DNA of 64,000 bases, taken from the NCBI GenBank assembly GCA_000824805.1, contig CCNA01000034.1:558001-622000 (forward strand). Reading direction: 5' to 3'. The stretch is from Mesorhizobium sp. SOD10 (lineage in GTDB: Bacteria > Pseudomonadota > Alphaproteobacteria > Rhizobiales > Rhizobiaceae). This document shows, one piece after another, positions 42,313 through 49,801 of the stretch; positions within the stretch are counted from its first letter, which is position 1; every line of letters begins with the position of its first letter. The position numbers were made by a program, and so were the translations under genes. The notes beneath the pieces were generated by a model. The model saw only the letters and a list, made by a program, of their open reading frames with translations. It was not told the DNA's origin and searched no databases.

Positions 42313-42624
42313 CTAAGCCGCGTGCAAAGTCGGTATAGCGCTCACATCCACTTCCCGTTCGGCGTGCCAGGCATCATGGGCTGCCTGCATGCGAAGCCAG
42401 ACTGCAGCGCCGTCGCCGAACATTTTTCCAAGCCGAGCCGCAACGGCCGGCGATACCGGCTTCCGTTCGCGGGTGATATCGTAGAGCTGCTGTCGGGAGA
42501 TTCCGAGCAGCCTGGCAATTTCCACCTTGGTCTTTCCGGTCGCCGGGATGATGTCCTCAAGCAGCGCTCCCGGGTGGGACGGGCAACGCTCAATCGGACG
42601 CTTCGGCTTGTGCTCGCCCATCAT
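42313..42624 (-). CDS. higA: HigA-type antitoxin (XRE family)
   Basis: A 103-residue antitoxin and autorepressor. The HigA layout is clear: PSHPGALLEDIIPATGKTKV, the HTH EIARLLGISRQQLYDITRER, VSPAVAARLGKMFGDGAAVW and the terminal LRMQAAHDAWHAER. TGAGGAG precedes the ATG. It follows the toxin gene by 23 bases, the toxin-first order characteristic of hig. Its stop is 13 bases from tRNA-Arg copy 1. Confidence 0.9.
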   Translation of the reverse strand: MMGEHKPKRPIERCPSHPGALLEDIIPATGKTKVEIARLLGISRQQLYDITRERKPVSPAVAARLGKMFGDGAAVWLRMQAAHDAWHAEREVDVSAIPTLHAA

Positions 42625-42647
42625 TCAAACTCCTCAGTCTGTCCGCC

Positions 42648-42926
42648 TCAATGATACTGCTCGAAATCGACGCGGGCGGCGTCTTCGCCGTCGAATTCGA
42701 ATGTAATGCACCACGGGCCGTTCACGTGAACCGTATAGCGGGTCGGGTTAAAGCCTCTTAGCGCGTGAAAATCAAACCCCGGCAGGTTCATATCTTCCGG
42801 CCGCTCGGATGCCTCAAGGCGATCAAGCCTGACCAGGATGCGCTTGTGCATCTTGACGTCGATCTTCCCGGTTTTCCCGGTCTCGAACAAGTCGGCCAGC
42901 GCTTTGCTCTTGAATGACTTGATCAT
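42648..42926 (-). CDS. higB: HigB-type toxin (RelE/ParE superfamily)
   Basis: A 92-residue RelE-fold mRNA interferase expected to cut mRNA on the ribosome. Family features: KSFKSKALADLFETGKTGKI, RLDRLEASERPEDMNLPG, HALRGFNPTRYTVHVNGPWC and ITFEFDGEDAARVDFEQYH, the classic HigB C-terminal strand. First gene of the pair; its promoter region carries two matching dyads at 42934-42982. Confidence 0.9.
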   Translation of the reverse strand: MIKSFKSKALADLFETGKTGKIDVKMHKRILVRLDRLEASERPEDMNLPGFDFHALRGFNPTRYTVHVNGPWCITFEFDGEDAARVDFEQYH

Positions 42927-42933
42927 GCCTCAC

Positions 42934-42982
42934 GTAAGCAGATAGCGTACACGAGTCAATCTCATGTAAGCAATACGCGTAC
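42934..42982. promoter_or_regulatory. Putative HigA operators (two repeated dyads)
   Basis: GTAAGCAGATAGCGTAC (42934-42950) and GTAAGCAATACGCGTAC (42966-42982) are direct repeats with starts 32 bp apart, each also an imperfect inverted repeat (GTAAGC/GCGTAC). About three helical turns separate them. They sit 8 bases upstream of the higB start codon, as expected for autoregulation. Confidence 0.65.
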
Positions 42983-43011
42983 ATTTGCAATCGACAAGAA
43001 TTGCCCAAAGC

Positions 43012-43088
43012 TGGCGATCCCGGCAGGATTCGAACCTGCGACCATCGGCTTAGAAGGCCGGTGCTCTATCCAGCTGAGCTACGGGACC
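43012..43088 (-). tRNA. tRNA-Arg (anticodon UCU), copy 2
   Basis: A 77-base tRNA with CCA, identical to copy 1 except one acceptor base, which makes the third pair U-A instead of U-G. Same anticodon loop CTTCTAA. Together the copies enclose the higBA module in direct orientation. Confidence 0.97.
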
Positions 43089-43139
43089 GTCGGCCGGCCG
43101 GGCCGGCTGATGTTACGCCGAGGCGACGCAATAACAGAG

Positions 43140-43445
43140 TCAGTGCGTCCAAGGCGTCCTGCGGTCATAGCGGAAATTGTCCGAATAGGAAATCTGCCGG
43201 CGCTTGGCTTCCTTCGGCTCTTCGACGCGGTAGGCGATCTTTTCCTTCTCGGCATAGGCGATCGCCTCTTCCTTCGTGTCGAAGGTGAGCTTCACCTGGC
43301 TCAGCATGTCACCCGAGCTGGTGTAGCCCATCAGCGGGTCAATCTTCTTGCGCTGGGCGGGATCGAATTCCAGCACCCAATACCCGGTCTTTGCCTTGCC
43401 GGACTGCATCGCGGTTTTGGCTGGACTGAAAATGCGCGCGGACAT
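43140..43445 (-). CDS. Complex I accessory subunit, NDUFS4-like (ETC complex I subunit)
   Basis: A 101-residue homologue of mitochondrial NDUFS4 (18-kDa IP subunit), an accessory subunit of NADH:ubiquinone oxidoreductase in alphaproteobacteria. SARIFSPAKTAMQSGKAKTGYW, WVLEFDPAQRKKIDPLMGYTS, LTFDTKEEAIAYAEK and the closing SYSDNFRYDRRTPWTH (homologous to the conserved C-terminal NFxxxRxxPWTH) are unmistakable. AAGAGG precedes ATG 43445. It stands apart from any nuo operon, as usual. Confidence 0.95.
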   Translation of the reverse strand: MSARIFSPAKTAMQSGKAKTGYWVLEFDPAQRKKIDPLMGYTSSGDMLSQVKLTFDTKEEAIAYAEKEKIAYRVEEPKEAKRRQISYSDNFRYDRRTPWTH

Positions 43446-43691
43446 GACCACCTCTTTGCCGCCCGAAGACCGGGCACTCTCGTTCAGCGCCGTTTCCAGG
43501 ATCCCACCGGGAGCCTGAAACCTCGCGCCAACCCGTCATTACTGTGCAATCACCGCGGCGGCAAGGCCGCAGGCGCCGAGGGGCGCCCCCCGACGGCGCG
43601 AGGAACCTCGCTCCGCTGCCGACATTATCGAAACGTCGGCCGGGCCGTGCCGGCCTTCCCTATGAGCCACCACCAAAACGGACGTTTCGCC

Positions 43692-44660
43692 ATGACTGAT
43701 GCAACCGAACATGCCGTCCTGCAGCTCGCCGTACTTGTCGGCAGCCTGCGTGCCCAATCCTTCAGCCGCAAGATCGCCAAGGCGCTAGCCGCCCGCGCGC
43801 CGGATTCGGTGCGCTGCCGCTTCGTCGAGATCGGCGAGCTGCCGCTCTACAACGAGGATCTGGACGGCGACAGCCCGCCGGCGGCGTGGTCGACCTTCCG
43901 CGCGGCGATACGCGAATGCGACGCGGTGCTGTTCGTCACCCCGGAATACAACCGCTCGATCCCGGGCTGTCTGAAGAATGCGCTCGATGTCGGCTCGCGT
44001 CCGCCGGGCAAGAGCGTGTTCAAAGGCCTGCCCGCCGGGGTCGTCAGCGTCAGCCCGAGCAAGATCGGCGCCTTCGGTTCCAACCAGGCGCTTCGGCAGA
44101 CCTTCGTCTTCCTCGACATGCCGGTCATGCAGCAGCCGGAGGCCTATATCGGCAATGTCGCGCAGCTGCTCGACGACAAGGGCGCCGTTACCAATGCCGA
44201 CACCGCAGCCTTTCTCGAGACCTTCATGGCCGGCCTGGAAAGCTGGATCAGGAGGGTGCATCCGGGCGGCTCGTCCTTCGATGCCTTCATGAAGCAGCGC
44301 GAGAAGATCGCCGAGGACTATGTCAACGGCGATGCCACCTCGCTGAAGGCGATCGTCACCCATGCCGGGCCGGCGACATTCTTTTCGCCGCGCGGCGACC
44401 ATCTCGAAGGCGCCGAGGCGGTTGCGGGTCGCTACGAGCGCGATGCTGCGAGCTTCCACAAGGGCGGCAGCACCGACCTCGAGGTGCTGCAGGCCTCAGC
44501 GAGCGGCGATCTGGCCTTCTGGACCGGCTTGCAGCATGCCAAAACCCGCATGGGCAGAAACGGCGAGTCGACCGAGATGACCTTGCGGGTGACGGAAGTA
44601 TTCCGGCTGGAGGATGGCGCCTTCAAGCTGGTGCATCGCCACGCCGACCCGGTTCATTAG
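43692..44660 (+). CDS. NADPH-dependent FMN reductase fused to a SnoaL/DUF4440 domain
   Basis: A 322-residue two-domain protein. Residues ~8-185 are a flavodoxin-like NADPH-FMN reductase: LAVLVGSLRAQSFSRKIAKA and FVTPEYNRSIPGCLKNALD (conserved PEYN). Residues ~200-322 form an NTF2-like SnoaL/DUF4440 domain: AEDYVNGDATSLKAIV, PRGDHLEGAEAVAGRY, DLAFWTGLQHAKTRM, RLEDGAFKLVHRHADP. The fusion would reduce flavin (or quinone) and bind a small molecule in the second domain. Start ambiguous between ATG 43692 and ATG 43662; neither RBS is strong. A flavin monooxygenase gene follows after 111 bases on the same strand and could be its partner. Confidence 0.85.
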   Translation: MTDATEHAVLQLAVLVGSLRAQSFSRKIAKALAARAPDSVRCRFVEIGELPLYNEDLDGDSPPAAWSTFRAAIRECDAVLFVTPEYNRSIPGCLKNALDVGSRPPGKSVFKGLPAGVVSVSPSKIGAFGSNQALRQTFVFLDMPVMQQPEAYIGNVAQLLDDKGAVTNADTAAFLETFMAGLESWIRRVHPGGSSFDAFMKQREKIAEDYVNGDATSLKAIVTHAGPATFFSPRGDHLEGAEAVAGRYERDAASFHKGGSTDLEVLQASASGDLAFWTGLQHAKTRMGRNGESTEMTLRVTEVFRLEDGAFKLVHRHADPVH

Positions 44661-44771
44661 CCAGCATTTGTAAAACCCGCGACACAATGCCGGTGGCTTT
44701 TGCAACAGCCATCTATTCCTTTTGGCGGGTGGGCGGCATATGTCAGATACATGATCGTGCCACTTGAAGGC

Positions 44772-45971
44772 ATGATGACGACGACAAAGACACGAATGGG
44801 CGCGGAAGCGAAAGTCTTGCCGTCGGGGGTCGGCGAGCCAGCGATACTGGACGGCACGATTGTCATCGGCGCGGGCGCCGCGGGGCTTGCCGCCGCGCAT
44901 GCGCTGGCCGGGGCCGGCGTGACGGTGCAAATCCTGGAGCGCGAGGGGCGGCTGGCCGAGCCCTGGCATCGCCGTCACGACAACCTGCATCTCAACACGC
45001 ATCGCGACCTCTCCTCATTGCCCGGCGTTTCCTATCCGGCAGGGACGCCGGCTTTTCCGCATCGCAGCGCCGTCATCCGTCATCTCAACGATTTCGCCAA
45101 AACGCACCGGCTGCCGATCTCCTTCGGCGTCAAGGTCGACGAAATCGAATTTCGCGACGACCACTGGCTGCTGCGGACAAATACGGGCTTGATGGCGGCG
45201 CGGTCCGTGGTGATCGCCACCGGGCGCGACCGGCAACCCTTCATTCCGGCCTGGAAGGGCATGGAGGATTTTTCGGGATCGATCATCCATTCCGCCGATT
45301 TCGGCAAGGCAAGCGACTATGCCGGCAAGAAGGTGCTGGTGGTCGGCGCCGGCAATTCCGGTTTCGACGCGCTCAACCATCTTTCCCGTGTCGAGACGGG
45401 CCAGATGTGGCTTGCGGCGCGCAACGGACCTTCGCTGCTGCCCAAACGCATCGCCAAGATCGCCGTGCACCGCATATCGCCGCTCATGGCCAGCCTACCG
45501 ACAAGGCTCGCTGACGCGGCCATGGCGGCAACCCAGCGCCTGGTGTTCGGCGATCTGACGAAATACGGCCTGCCGCCTGCCCCGGCGGGCGGGGCCAGCC
45601 GGCTCGGTTCCGACTATACGGCGATCGCCGCGGATGACGGCGCGGTCGAAGCCATCAAGGCCGGGCGCATCATCGTCGTGCCGCAATTGCGCGAATTCAG
45701 GCCCGATGGTGTCTTGCTCGACAACGGCCAGACGATCGCGCCAGACATCGTCATTGCGGCCACCGGCTATCGCACCGGGCTGGAGACGATGCTAGGTGGG
45801 CTTGGCGTGCTCGACGCCAAGGGCGTGCCGCTGTTCAACGGCGCCGCGAGCGATCCGAAGCTCCCCGGACTCTGGTTCACCGGCATGCGGCCGAGCATTC
45901 GCGGGTGCTTTGCCAACGCAATAATCCAGGGCGCCGCGATCGCCAGGAAGATCGCCGGCCAGAAGCGCTGA
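44772..45971 (+). CDS. Flavin-containing monooxygenase (YUCCA/BVMO-like)
   Basis: A protein of ~399 residues with two dinucleotide folds: FAD motif TIVIGAGAAGLAAAHALAGA and NADPH motif KVLVVGAGNSGFDALNHLSR, plus the ATGRDRQP and IAATGYRTG linkers typical of class B flavin monooxygenases. GAAGG lies just before two adjacent ATGs (44772, 44775); further in-frame ATGs at 44751 and 44700 are less supported. Such enzymes oxidise N, S or ketones, and the plant YUCCA relatives make auxin; activity here is unknown. Confidence 0.88.
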   Translation: MMTTTKTRMGAEAKVLPSGVGEPAILDGTIVIGAGAAGLAAAHALAGAGVTVQILEREGRLAEPWHRRHDNLHLNTHRDLSSLPGVSYPAGTPAFPHRSAVIRHLNDFAKTHRLPISFGVKVDEIEFRDDHWLLRTNTGLMAARSVVIATGRDRQPFIPAWKGMEDFSGSIIHSADFGKASDYAGKKVLVVGAGNSGFDALNHLSRVETGQMWLAARNGPSLLPKRIAKIAVHRISPLMASLPTRLADAAMAATQRLVFGDLTKYGLPPAPAGGASRLGSDYTAIAADDGAVEAIKAGRIIVVPQLREFRPDGVLLDNGQTIAPDIVIAATGYRTGLETMLGGLGVLDAKGVPLFNGAASDPKLPGLWFTGMRPSIRGCFANAIIQGAAIARKIAGQKR

Positions 45972-46044
45972 GCTGAACGGTCTCTTTCGACCTCCGTTTT
46001 TGTGTTGCCTTCCGGGCGCGCGCCCCCTATACGCCGCGGGATGT

Positions 46045-46121
46045 CGGAGTGTAGCGCAGCCTGGTAGCGCACCTGATTTGGGATCAGGGGGTCGCGTGTT
46101 CGAATCACGCCACTCCGACCA
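46045..46121 (+). tRNA. tRNA-Pro (anticodon UGG)
   Basis: A 77-base tRNA with CCA: acceptor CGGAGTG/CACTCCG, anticodon stem CCTGA/TCAGG with loop TTTGGGA giving UGG, T-arm GCGTG-TTCGAAT-CACGC. The 5' base C1 and A73 are usual for bacterial tRNA-Pro. Confidence 0.97.
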
Positions 46122-46190
46122 TCGCTTCCTTCCTAGACAGAACCAAGCCGGTCTCGGCATCCTTGCATTCCGGCCAGAGGGGCTCTCACC

Positions 46191-46913
46191 TTGGCAGCGG
46201 TGGTCGTAGCGATCCTCGACAGGGACAATTGGGACGCCAATACCGACATCATCGTTGTCGTGGATGGCGCCAGGAGACGGCTGACATGGGTGCCGCGCGA
46301 CCTGTGGTCTCCGGTCATAAATGACCGCGTCAATGCAGCCTTCGCCATGGGTGGCGGCAAGTTGCTGCTCGACGCGCTGGCGGGACTGGGATTTATGGCC
46401 GATAGCGCGATCTGCCTCCGGCGCGGCGCGACCGAGGCCGCGCTTGCCAGCGCCAGCATCAGGGTGCCGATCCGCGCGCCGCTCGATTTCTGGTATCCGC
46501 TGACACCGACAAGCCGCATCGAAGACGGGCGCCAACAGGTTTCCTTCCGCCCGCCCGCCGAAACACTAAGAGGCGCCCGCCTCCATCAGTGGATCGGCGC
46601 CCGCACGATGGTCAATGGCGAGGGCACCGACTTCCATCGCATGGGCCGGCAGATCGTCTTCCTGCGCGCGCTCATCGCCCAGGGTTTCGATTTCCACCTC
46701 GTGCTGAAGGATCCGGAACTGGTGCGGATCGACGGTGACGATCCGCTTCCCCTGCTTGCCCGCGTCTCGGCCAGCTGGCGCATGCAGGTGCATGACTGGG
46801 TGGATGACGCCGTTATCGACGGCAAGATGGTGCTGGTCCCGCGCAAACCGAAACCATGGTGGCGGCGAAAATGGCGAAGGCTGCGGGACAGGCTCAAGGG
46901 TACGCGGACCTAG
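46191..46913 (+). CDS. LCP-like (LytR-CpsA-Psr) domain protein lacking a membrane anchor
   Basis: A 240-residue protein starting with TTG after AGAGGGG. The N-terminal half resembles the LCP catalytic core: NTDIIVVVDGARRRLTWVPR, then DLWSPVINDRVNAAFAMGGG and KLLLDALAGLGF, matching D-x-I-x-V, the strand ending in S/V-PRD, and the R-IN-A-x-x-x-GG element. Known LCP proteins are anchored outside the membrane and attach glycans to the wall; this one has no N-terminal helix or signal and ends in a very basic tail (KPKPWWRRKWRRLRDRLKG). So location and function differ, or the similarity is only of fold. Confidence 0.55.
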   Translation: MAAVVVAILDRDNWDANTDIIVVVDGARRRLTWVPRDLWSPVINDRVNAAFAMGGGKLLLDALAGLGFMADSAICLRRGATEAALASASIRVPIRAPLDFWYPLTPTSRIEDGRQQVSFRPPAETLRGARLHQWIGARTMVNGEGTDFHRMGRQIVFLRALIAQGFDFHLVLKDPELVRIDGDDPLPLLARVSASWRMQVHDWVDDAVIDGKMVLVPRKPKPWWRRKWRRLRDRLKGTRT

Positions 46914-47106
46914 CCCATTTCGTGCCGCTAGAACGGTAAACCCGCCGGGCGAGAACCCCAACACCTCGAGCCCGGCGAGCCTACAACCCGATCTGGAACG
47001 CGATCGGGGCCGGGGTCAGCCGGCACTGTCTGCGTTGCAAGAGCGATGCCGGAAAGACTGTTCCGGAATGGGACAGCCACTCTAACGTCGCGCGGGCAGT
47101 TCAACA

Positions 47107-47811
47107 TCAGATATCGAATTCGCCCTGCCCCTCATCCATGGCGCTGACGGTCTCGGCCGCGAGCGCGCGGGTGATCGGCGTCTTGCGCTCGAGGGCTGCG
47201 CGGTCGAGTCGCTCGACGACGCGCATGGCGGTGCCGAGCGAGCGCTCGATGCGGCGCACCAGATATTGCACCACATGCGGCTCGACCTCGACCTGACGGT
47301 CGGCGAAGAGCTTCGTGATGACGCCGGCGAGCAGCAGATCGTCCGGCTCGTGGATCTCGATCGTCGCTGCCGCCCTCAACCGCGAAACGAGATCCGGCAG
47401 CGCGACGCGCCAGGCTGAGGGGAAACGCCGCGCCGTGAGCAGCAGCGTCGAGCCCGCGCCGCGCACGGCGTTGATCAGGTGGAACAGGCCCGGCTCGTCG
47501 ATCGCCGCCTTGTCGATGTCGTCGACGAGCACCGGCCTGCTGCCGAGACCGGCTATGTGGTCGCCGATCCGGCCGGAATCGATGGCGACGGCATGCGCCC
47601 TATCCTGCCAGATCCGGGCGAGATGCGTCTTGCCTGAGCCGGGCGGCCCGGCCAGCACCACGACCGGTGACGGCCAGTCCGGCCAGCGGTCGATCAGCGA
47701 TGCCGCTTGCGCATTGGTGCCCGAGACGACGAGCTCGTCGCGCGAATAGCCGGTGCCGTGGCCAAGATCGAGCGGCAGCTGGCGCGGCGTATCTGCTGGC
47801 TGAGCAGCCAT
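47107..47811 (-). CDS. hdaA: HdaA, DnaA-related regulator of replication initiation
   Basis: A 234-residue AAA+ protein homologous to DnaA domain III. The N-terminal clamp-binding motif RQLPLDLG, Walker A GPPGSGKTHLA, Walker B PVLVDDIDKA and the sensor region RRFPSAWRVALPDLVSRL are visible; the DNA-binding domain IV of DnaA is absent. With the beta clamp it promotes DnaA-ATP hydrolysis (RIDA). ATG 47811 is one base from the stop of the AI-2E gene, so the two are co-translated. Order pgsA-like, perM-like, hdaA is standard in this order of bacteria. Confidence 0.93.
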   Translation of the reverse strand: MAAQPADTPRQLPLDLGHGTGYSRDELVVSGTNAQAASLIDRWPDWPSPVVVLAGPPGSGKTHLARIWQDRAHAVAIDSGRIGDHIAGLGSRPVLVDDIDKAAIDEPGLFHLINAVRGAGSTLLLTARRFPSAWRVALPDLVSRLRAAATIEIHEPDDLLLAGVITKLFADRQVEVEPHVVQYLVRRIERSLGTAMRVVERLDRAALERKTPITRALAAETVSAMDEGQGEFDI

Positions 47812-47812
47812 T

Positions 47813-49090
47813 TCAGCCCTGCGTCGAGCGGTGGCCGCCGCCGCGATCGGCCGGCAATGGCGGCACGGGCTGGGCGACGTGACCCTGGTAAAGTGGCGAT
47901 TCGAGATAGCGGGCGATGGCGAAGCGCACCAGCACGGCAATCGCGGCCGAGGCCGGCACCGCGATCAAAAGGCCCACGAAGCCGAACAGCGCGCCGAAGG
48001 CGAAAAGTGCGAACATCAGCCATACCGGATGCAGGCCGACGCTCTTTCCGACCAGCCGCGGCTGCAGGATGTTGCCCTCGATGAACTGGCCGACGAAGAA
48101 CACGCAGGCGACCGCAACCACCATGGTCCAGTCCGGCCAGAACTGGACGAAGGCGACGCCGACGGCGAGCACCAGCCCGGTCAGCGAGCCGACATAGGGG
48201 ATGAAGGAGATCAGCCCGGCGAAGAAGCCGATGAGGATGGCGAAGTTCAAGCCGGTCAACGTCAGTCCGGTCGCGTACATGGCGCCGAGCACCAGGCAGA
48301 GCGTGCCCTGCCCGCGCACGAAGCCCGCGGTAGCGGTGTTGATGTCGCGGGCAAGCGCACGCACCGTCTCGACATGGTCGCGCGGCACCCAGCCATCGAC
48401 CTCGGCCACCATACGGTCCCAGTCGAGCAGCATGTAGAAGGCAACGACCGGGGTGACGACGAACAGGCTCACCACCGAGACCAACGCCACGCCCGAGCTC
48501 CAGATCGAGGTGAAGACGGTGGTGAGCAGGCTGAAGCCGGAGGTCAAGAGCGAATTCAGCCCTTCGCGCAGGCCGGCGGCGTTGACGCCGAAGCGCTGCT
48601 CCAGCCATTTCGGGTCGAAACTGGTGATCAGCGACTGCAGGCGGGTGAGATATTCCGGGAGCTTGCGGGCGAAATCGGCCATCTGGGTCGCCAGCACCGG
48701 CACCAGGATGACGAAAGCCAGCACCACAACGACGATGAAGGCGATCAGGATCACCACCGTCGCCATGAGGCGCGAAAGGCCGAGCCGCTGCAGCCAGTCG
48801 GCGACCGGGTCGAGGAAATAGGCGAGCACCATGCCGGCCACGAACGGCAGGAGGATGCCCGAGAAGATGTAGAGGAACAGCGCCAGCAACACGGCCGTCG
48901 CCAACCAGAAGAAGATCTGGCGGCGAAGCCCGCCCGAGACGTCGTCGGCGACGATCACCGCGCCATCGCTGTCAGGCGTCCGCGCCGGAGCCGCCCGATT
49001 TGCCGATGCCCGACTTGGTGTCGCCCGACTTGGTGTCGCCCGACTCGATGTCGCCGGTTTGGGAGTTGCTCGTCCGGGAGCCTTCGCCAT
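47813..49090 (-). CDS. AI-2E/PerM family membrane transporter
   Basis: A protein of up to 425 residues with about eight membrane helices (IFFWLATAVLLALFLYIFSG through LIAVPASAAIAVLVRFAIAR) and the family core NFAILIGFFAGLISFIPYVG. Members export or exchange small molecules; substrate unknown. The start is doubtful. ATG 49090 gives a ~45-residue Ala/Thr/Pro/Ser-Arg leader that overlaps the upstream gene by 119 bases and is encoded by 15-bp repeats. GTG 48958, just after the upstream stop, would give a compact 381-residue protein. Confidence 0.85.
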   Translation of the reverse strand: MAKAPGRATPKPATSSRATPSRATPSRASANRAAPARTPDSDGAVIVADDVSGGLRRQIFFWLATAVLLALFLYIFSGILLPFVAGMVLAYFLDPVADWLQRLGLSRLMATVVILIAFIVVVVLAFVILVPVLATQMADFARKLPEYLTRLQSLITSFDPKWLEQRFGVNAAGLREGLNSLLTSGFSLLTTVFTSIWSSGVALVSVVSLFVVTPVVAFYMLLDWDRMVAEVDGWVPRDHVETVRALARDINTATAGFVRGQGTLCLVLGAMYATGLTLTGLNFAILIGFFAGLISFIPYVGSLTGLVLAVGVAFVQFWPDWTMVVAVACVFFVGQFIEGNILQPRLVGKSVGLHPVWLMFALFAFGALFGFVGLLIAVPASAAIAVLVRFAIARYLESPLYQGHVAQPVPPLPADRGGGHRSTQG

Positions 49091-49619
49091 AGCCGCTCAT
49101 ATGCCTTAGCCAAGCCACGAGATAGGCTGCGGCCGAAGCCACGGTCAAGACCCCGGTCAGCAATATGAGCGCGGTCCGCAGCGGGCCGAGATGCACCGAA
49201 AAGGCGAGTTCGCCCAGTACCAACGCCGCCAGCACGATCTGTGCGGCGGTGTTGGCCTTCGACACGAAGAGAGGCTTCACCTCGACCGGATGGCTCATCA
49301 CGCTGGACAGGAGCACGGCGCAGACGATCAGCCCGTCACGCGAGACCATGGTCACCACCAGCCAGAGCGGCAGTTCGCCGGCAAAGCCCATGACGACGAA
49401 GACCGATACCAGCAGGAGCTTGTCGGCGACCGGATCGAGATAGGCGCCGAGGCGGGAGGACTGGTTCCAGCGGCGCGCGATGAAGCCGTCGACGCCGTCG
49501 GAGATGCCGGCGACGAGGAAGCCGGCGAAGGCCCAGCCCCAAAGCGATTGCAGCATGGCCAGCACCACGGCGGGCACGAGCAGCAAGCGCAGGATGGTGA
49601 TCAGGTTGGGGATGGTCAC
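48972..49619 (-). CDS. CDP-alcohol phosphatidyltransferase (PgsA-like)
   Basis: A 215-residue membrane enzyme that joins a CDP-activated diacylglycerol with an alcohol (glycerol-3-phosphate if PgsA). The diagnostic D-G-x2-A-R-x8-G-x3-D-x3-D signature is complete in SDGVDGFIARRWNQSSRLG, continuing AYLDPVADKL. About five helices. The last ~40 residues are a hydrophilic tail with SGDTK repeats encoded by 15-bp tandem repeats, unusual for the family. It heads the operon with the AI-2E and hdaA genes. Confidence 0.9.
   Translation of the reverse strand: MTIPNLITILRLLLVPAVVLAMLQSLWGWAFAGFLVAGISDGVDGFIARRWNQSSRLGAYLDPVADKLLLVSVFVVMGFAGELPLWLVVTMVSRDGLIVCAVLLSSVMSHPVEVKPLFVSKANTAAQIVLAALVLGELAFSVHLGPLRTALILLTGVLTVASAAAYLVAWLRHMSGYGEGSRTSNSQTGDIESGDTKSGDTKSGIGKSGGSGADA
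49009..49053. repeat. 15-bp tandem repeat in overlapping genes
   Basis: Three units of CCCGACTTGGTGTCG (the third has CCCGACTCGATGTCG). As 15 is a multiple of three, the repeat keeps both overlapping minus-strand frames open, giving SGDTK in one and a SRATP-like unit in the other. Confidence 0.9.
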
Positions 49620-49801
49620 CGCATGTCCCGTCGTGGGTTATAGGGAATAGATGAGGGAGATGGGCGGCGGGCGCAAGTAGCGGGGGCAGCTTCAGCGCCT
49701 CACCCACTGTCCACGGTTTTGTCCGTCTCAACATCCGTCATCCTTGCTCCCCGAAACCATTCATGCGAAGAGCCCGCAATGGAAACAGGGACGAGCCGAC
49801 G

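Noticed and set aside
42200..43100. Integrase-bearing island at the duplicated tRNA-Arg
   Set aside because: No integrase, transposase or relaxase gene is present between or next to the tRNAs; only higBA lies inside.
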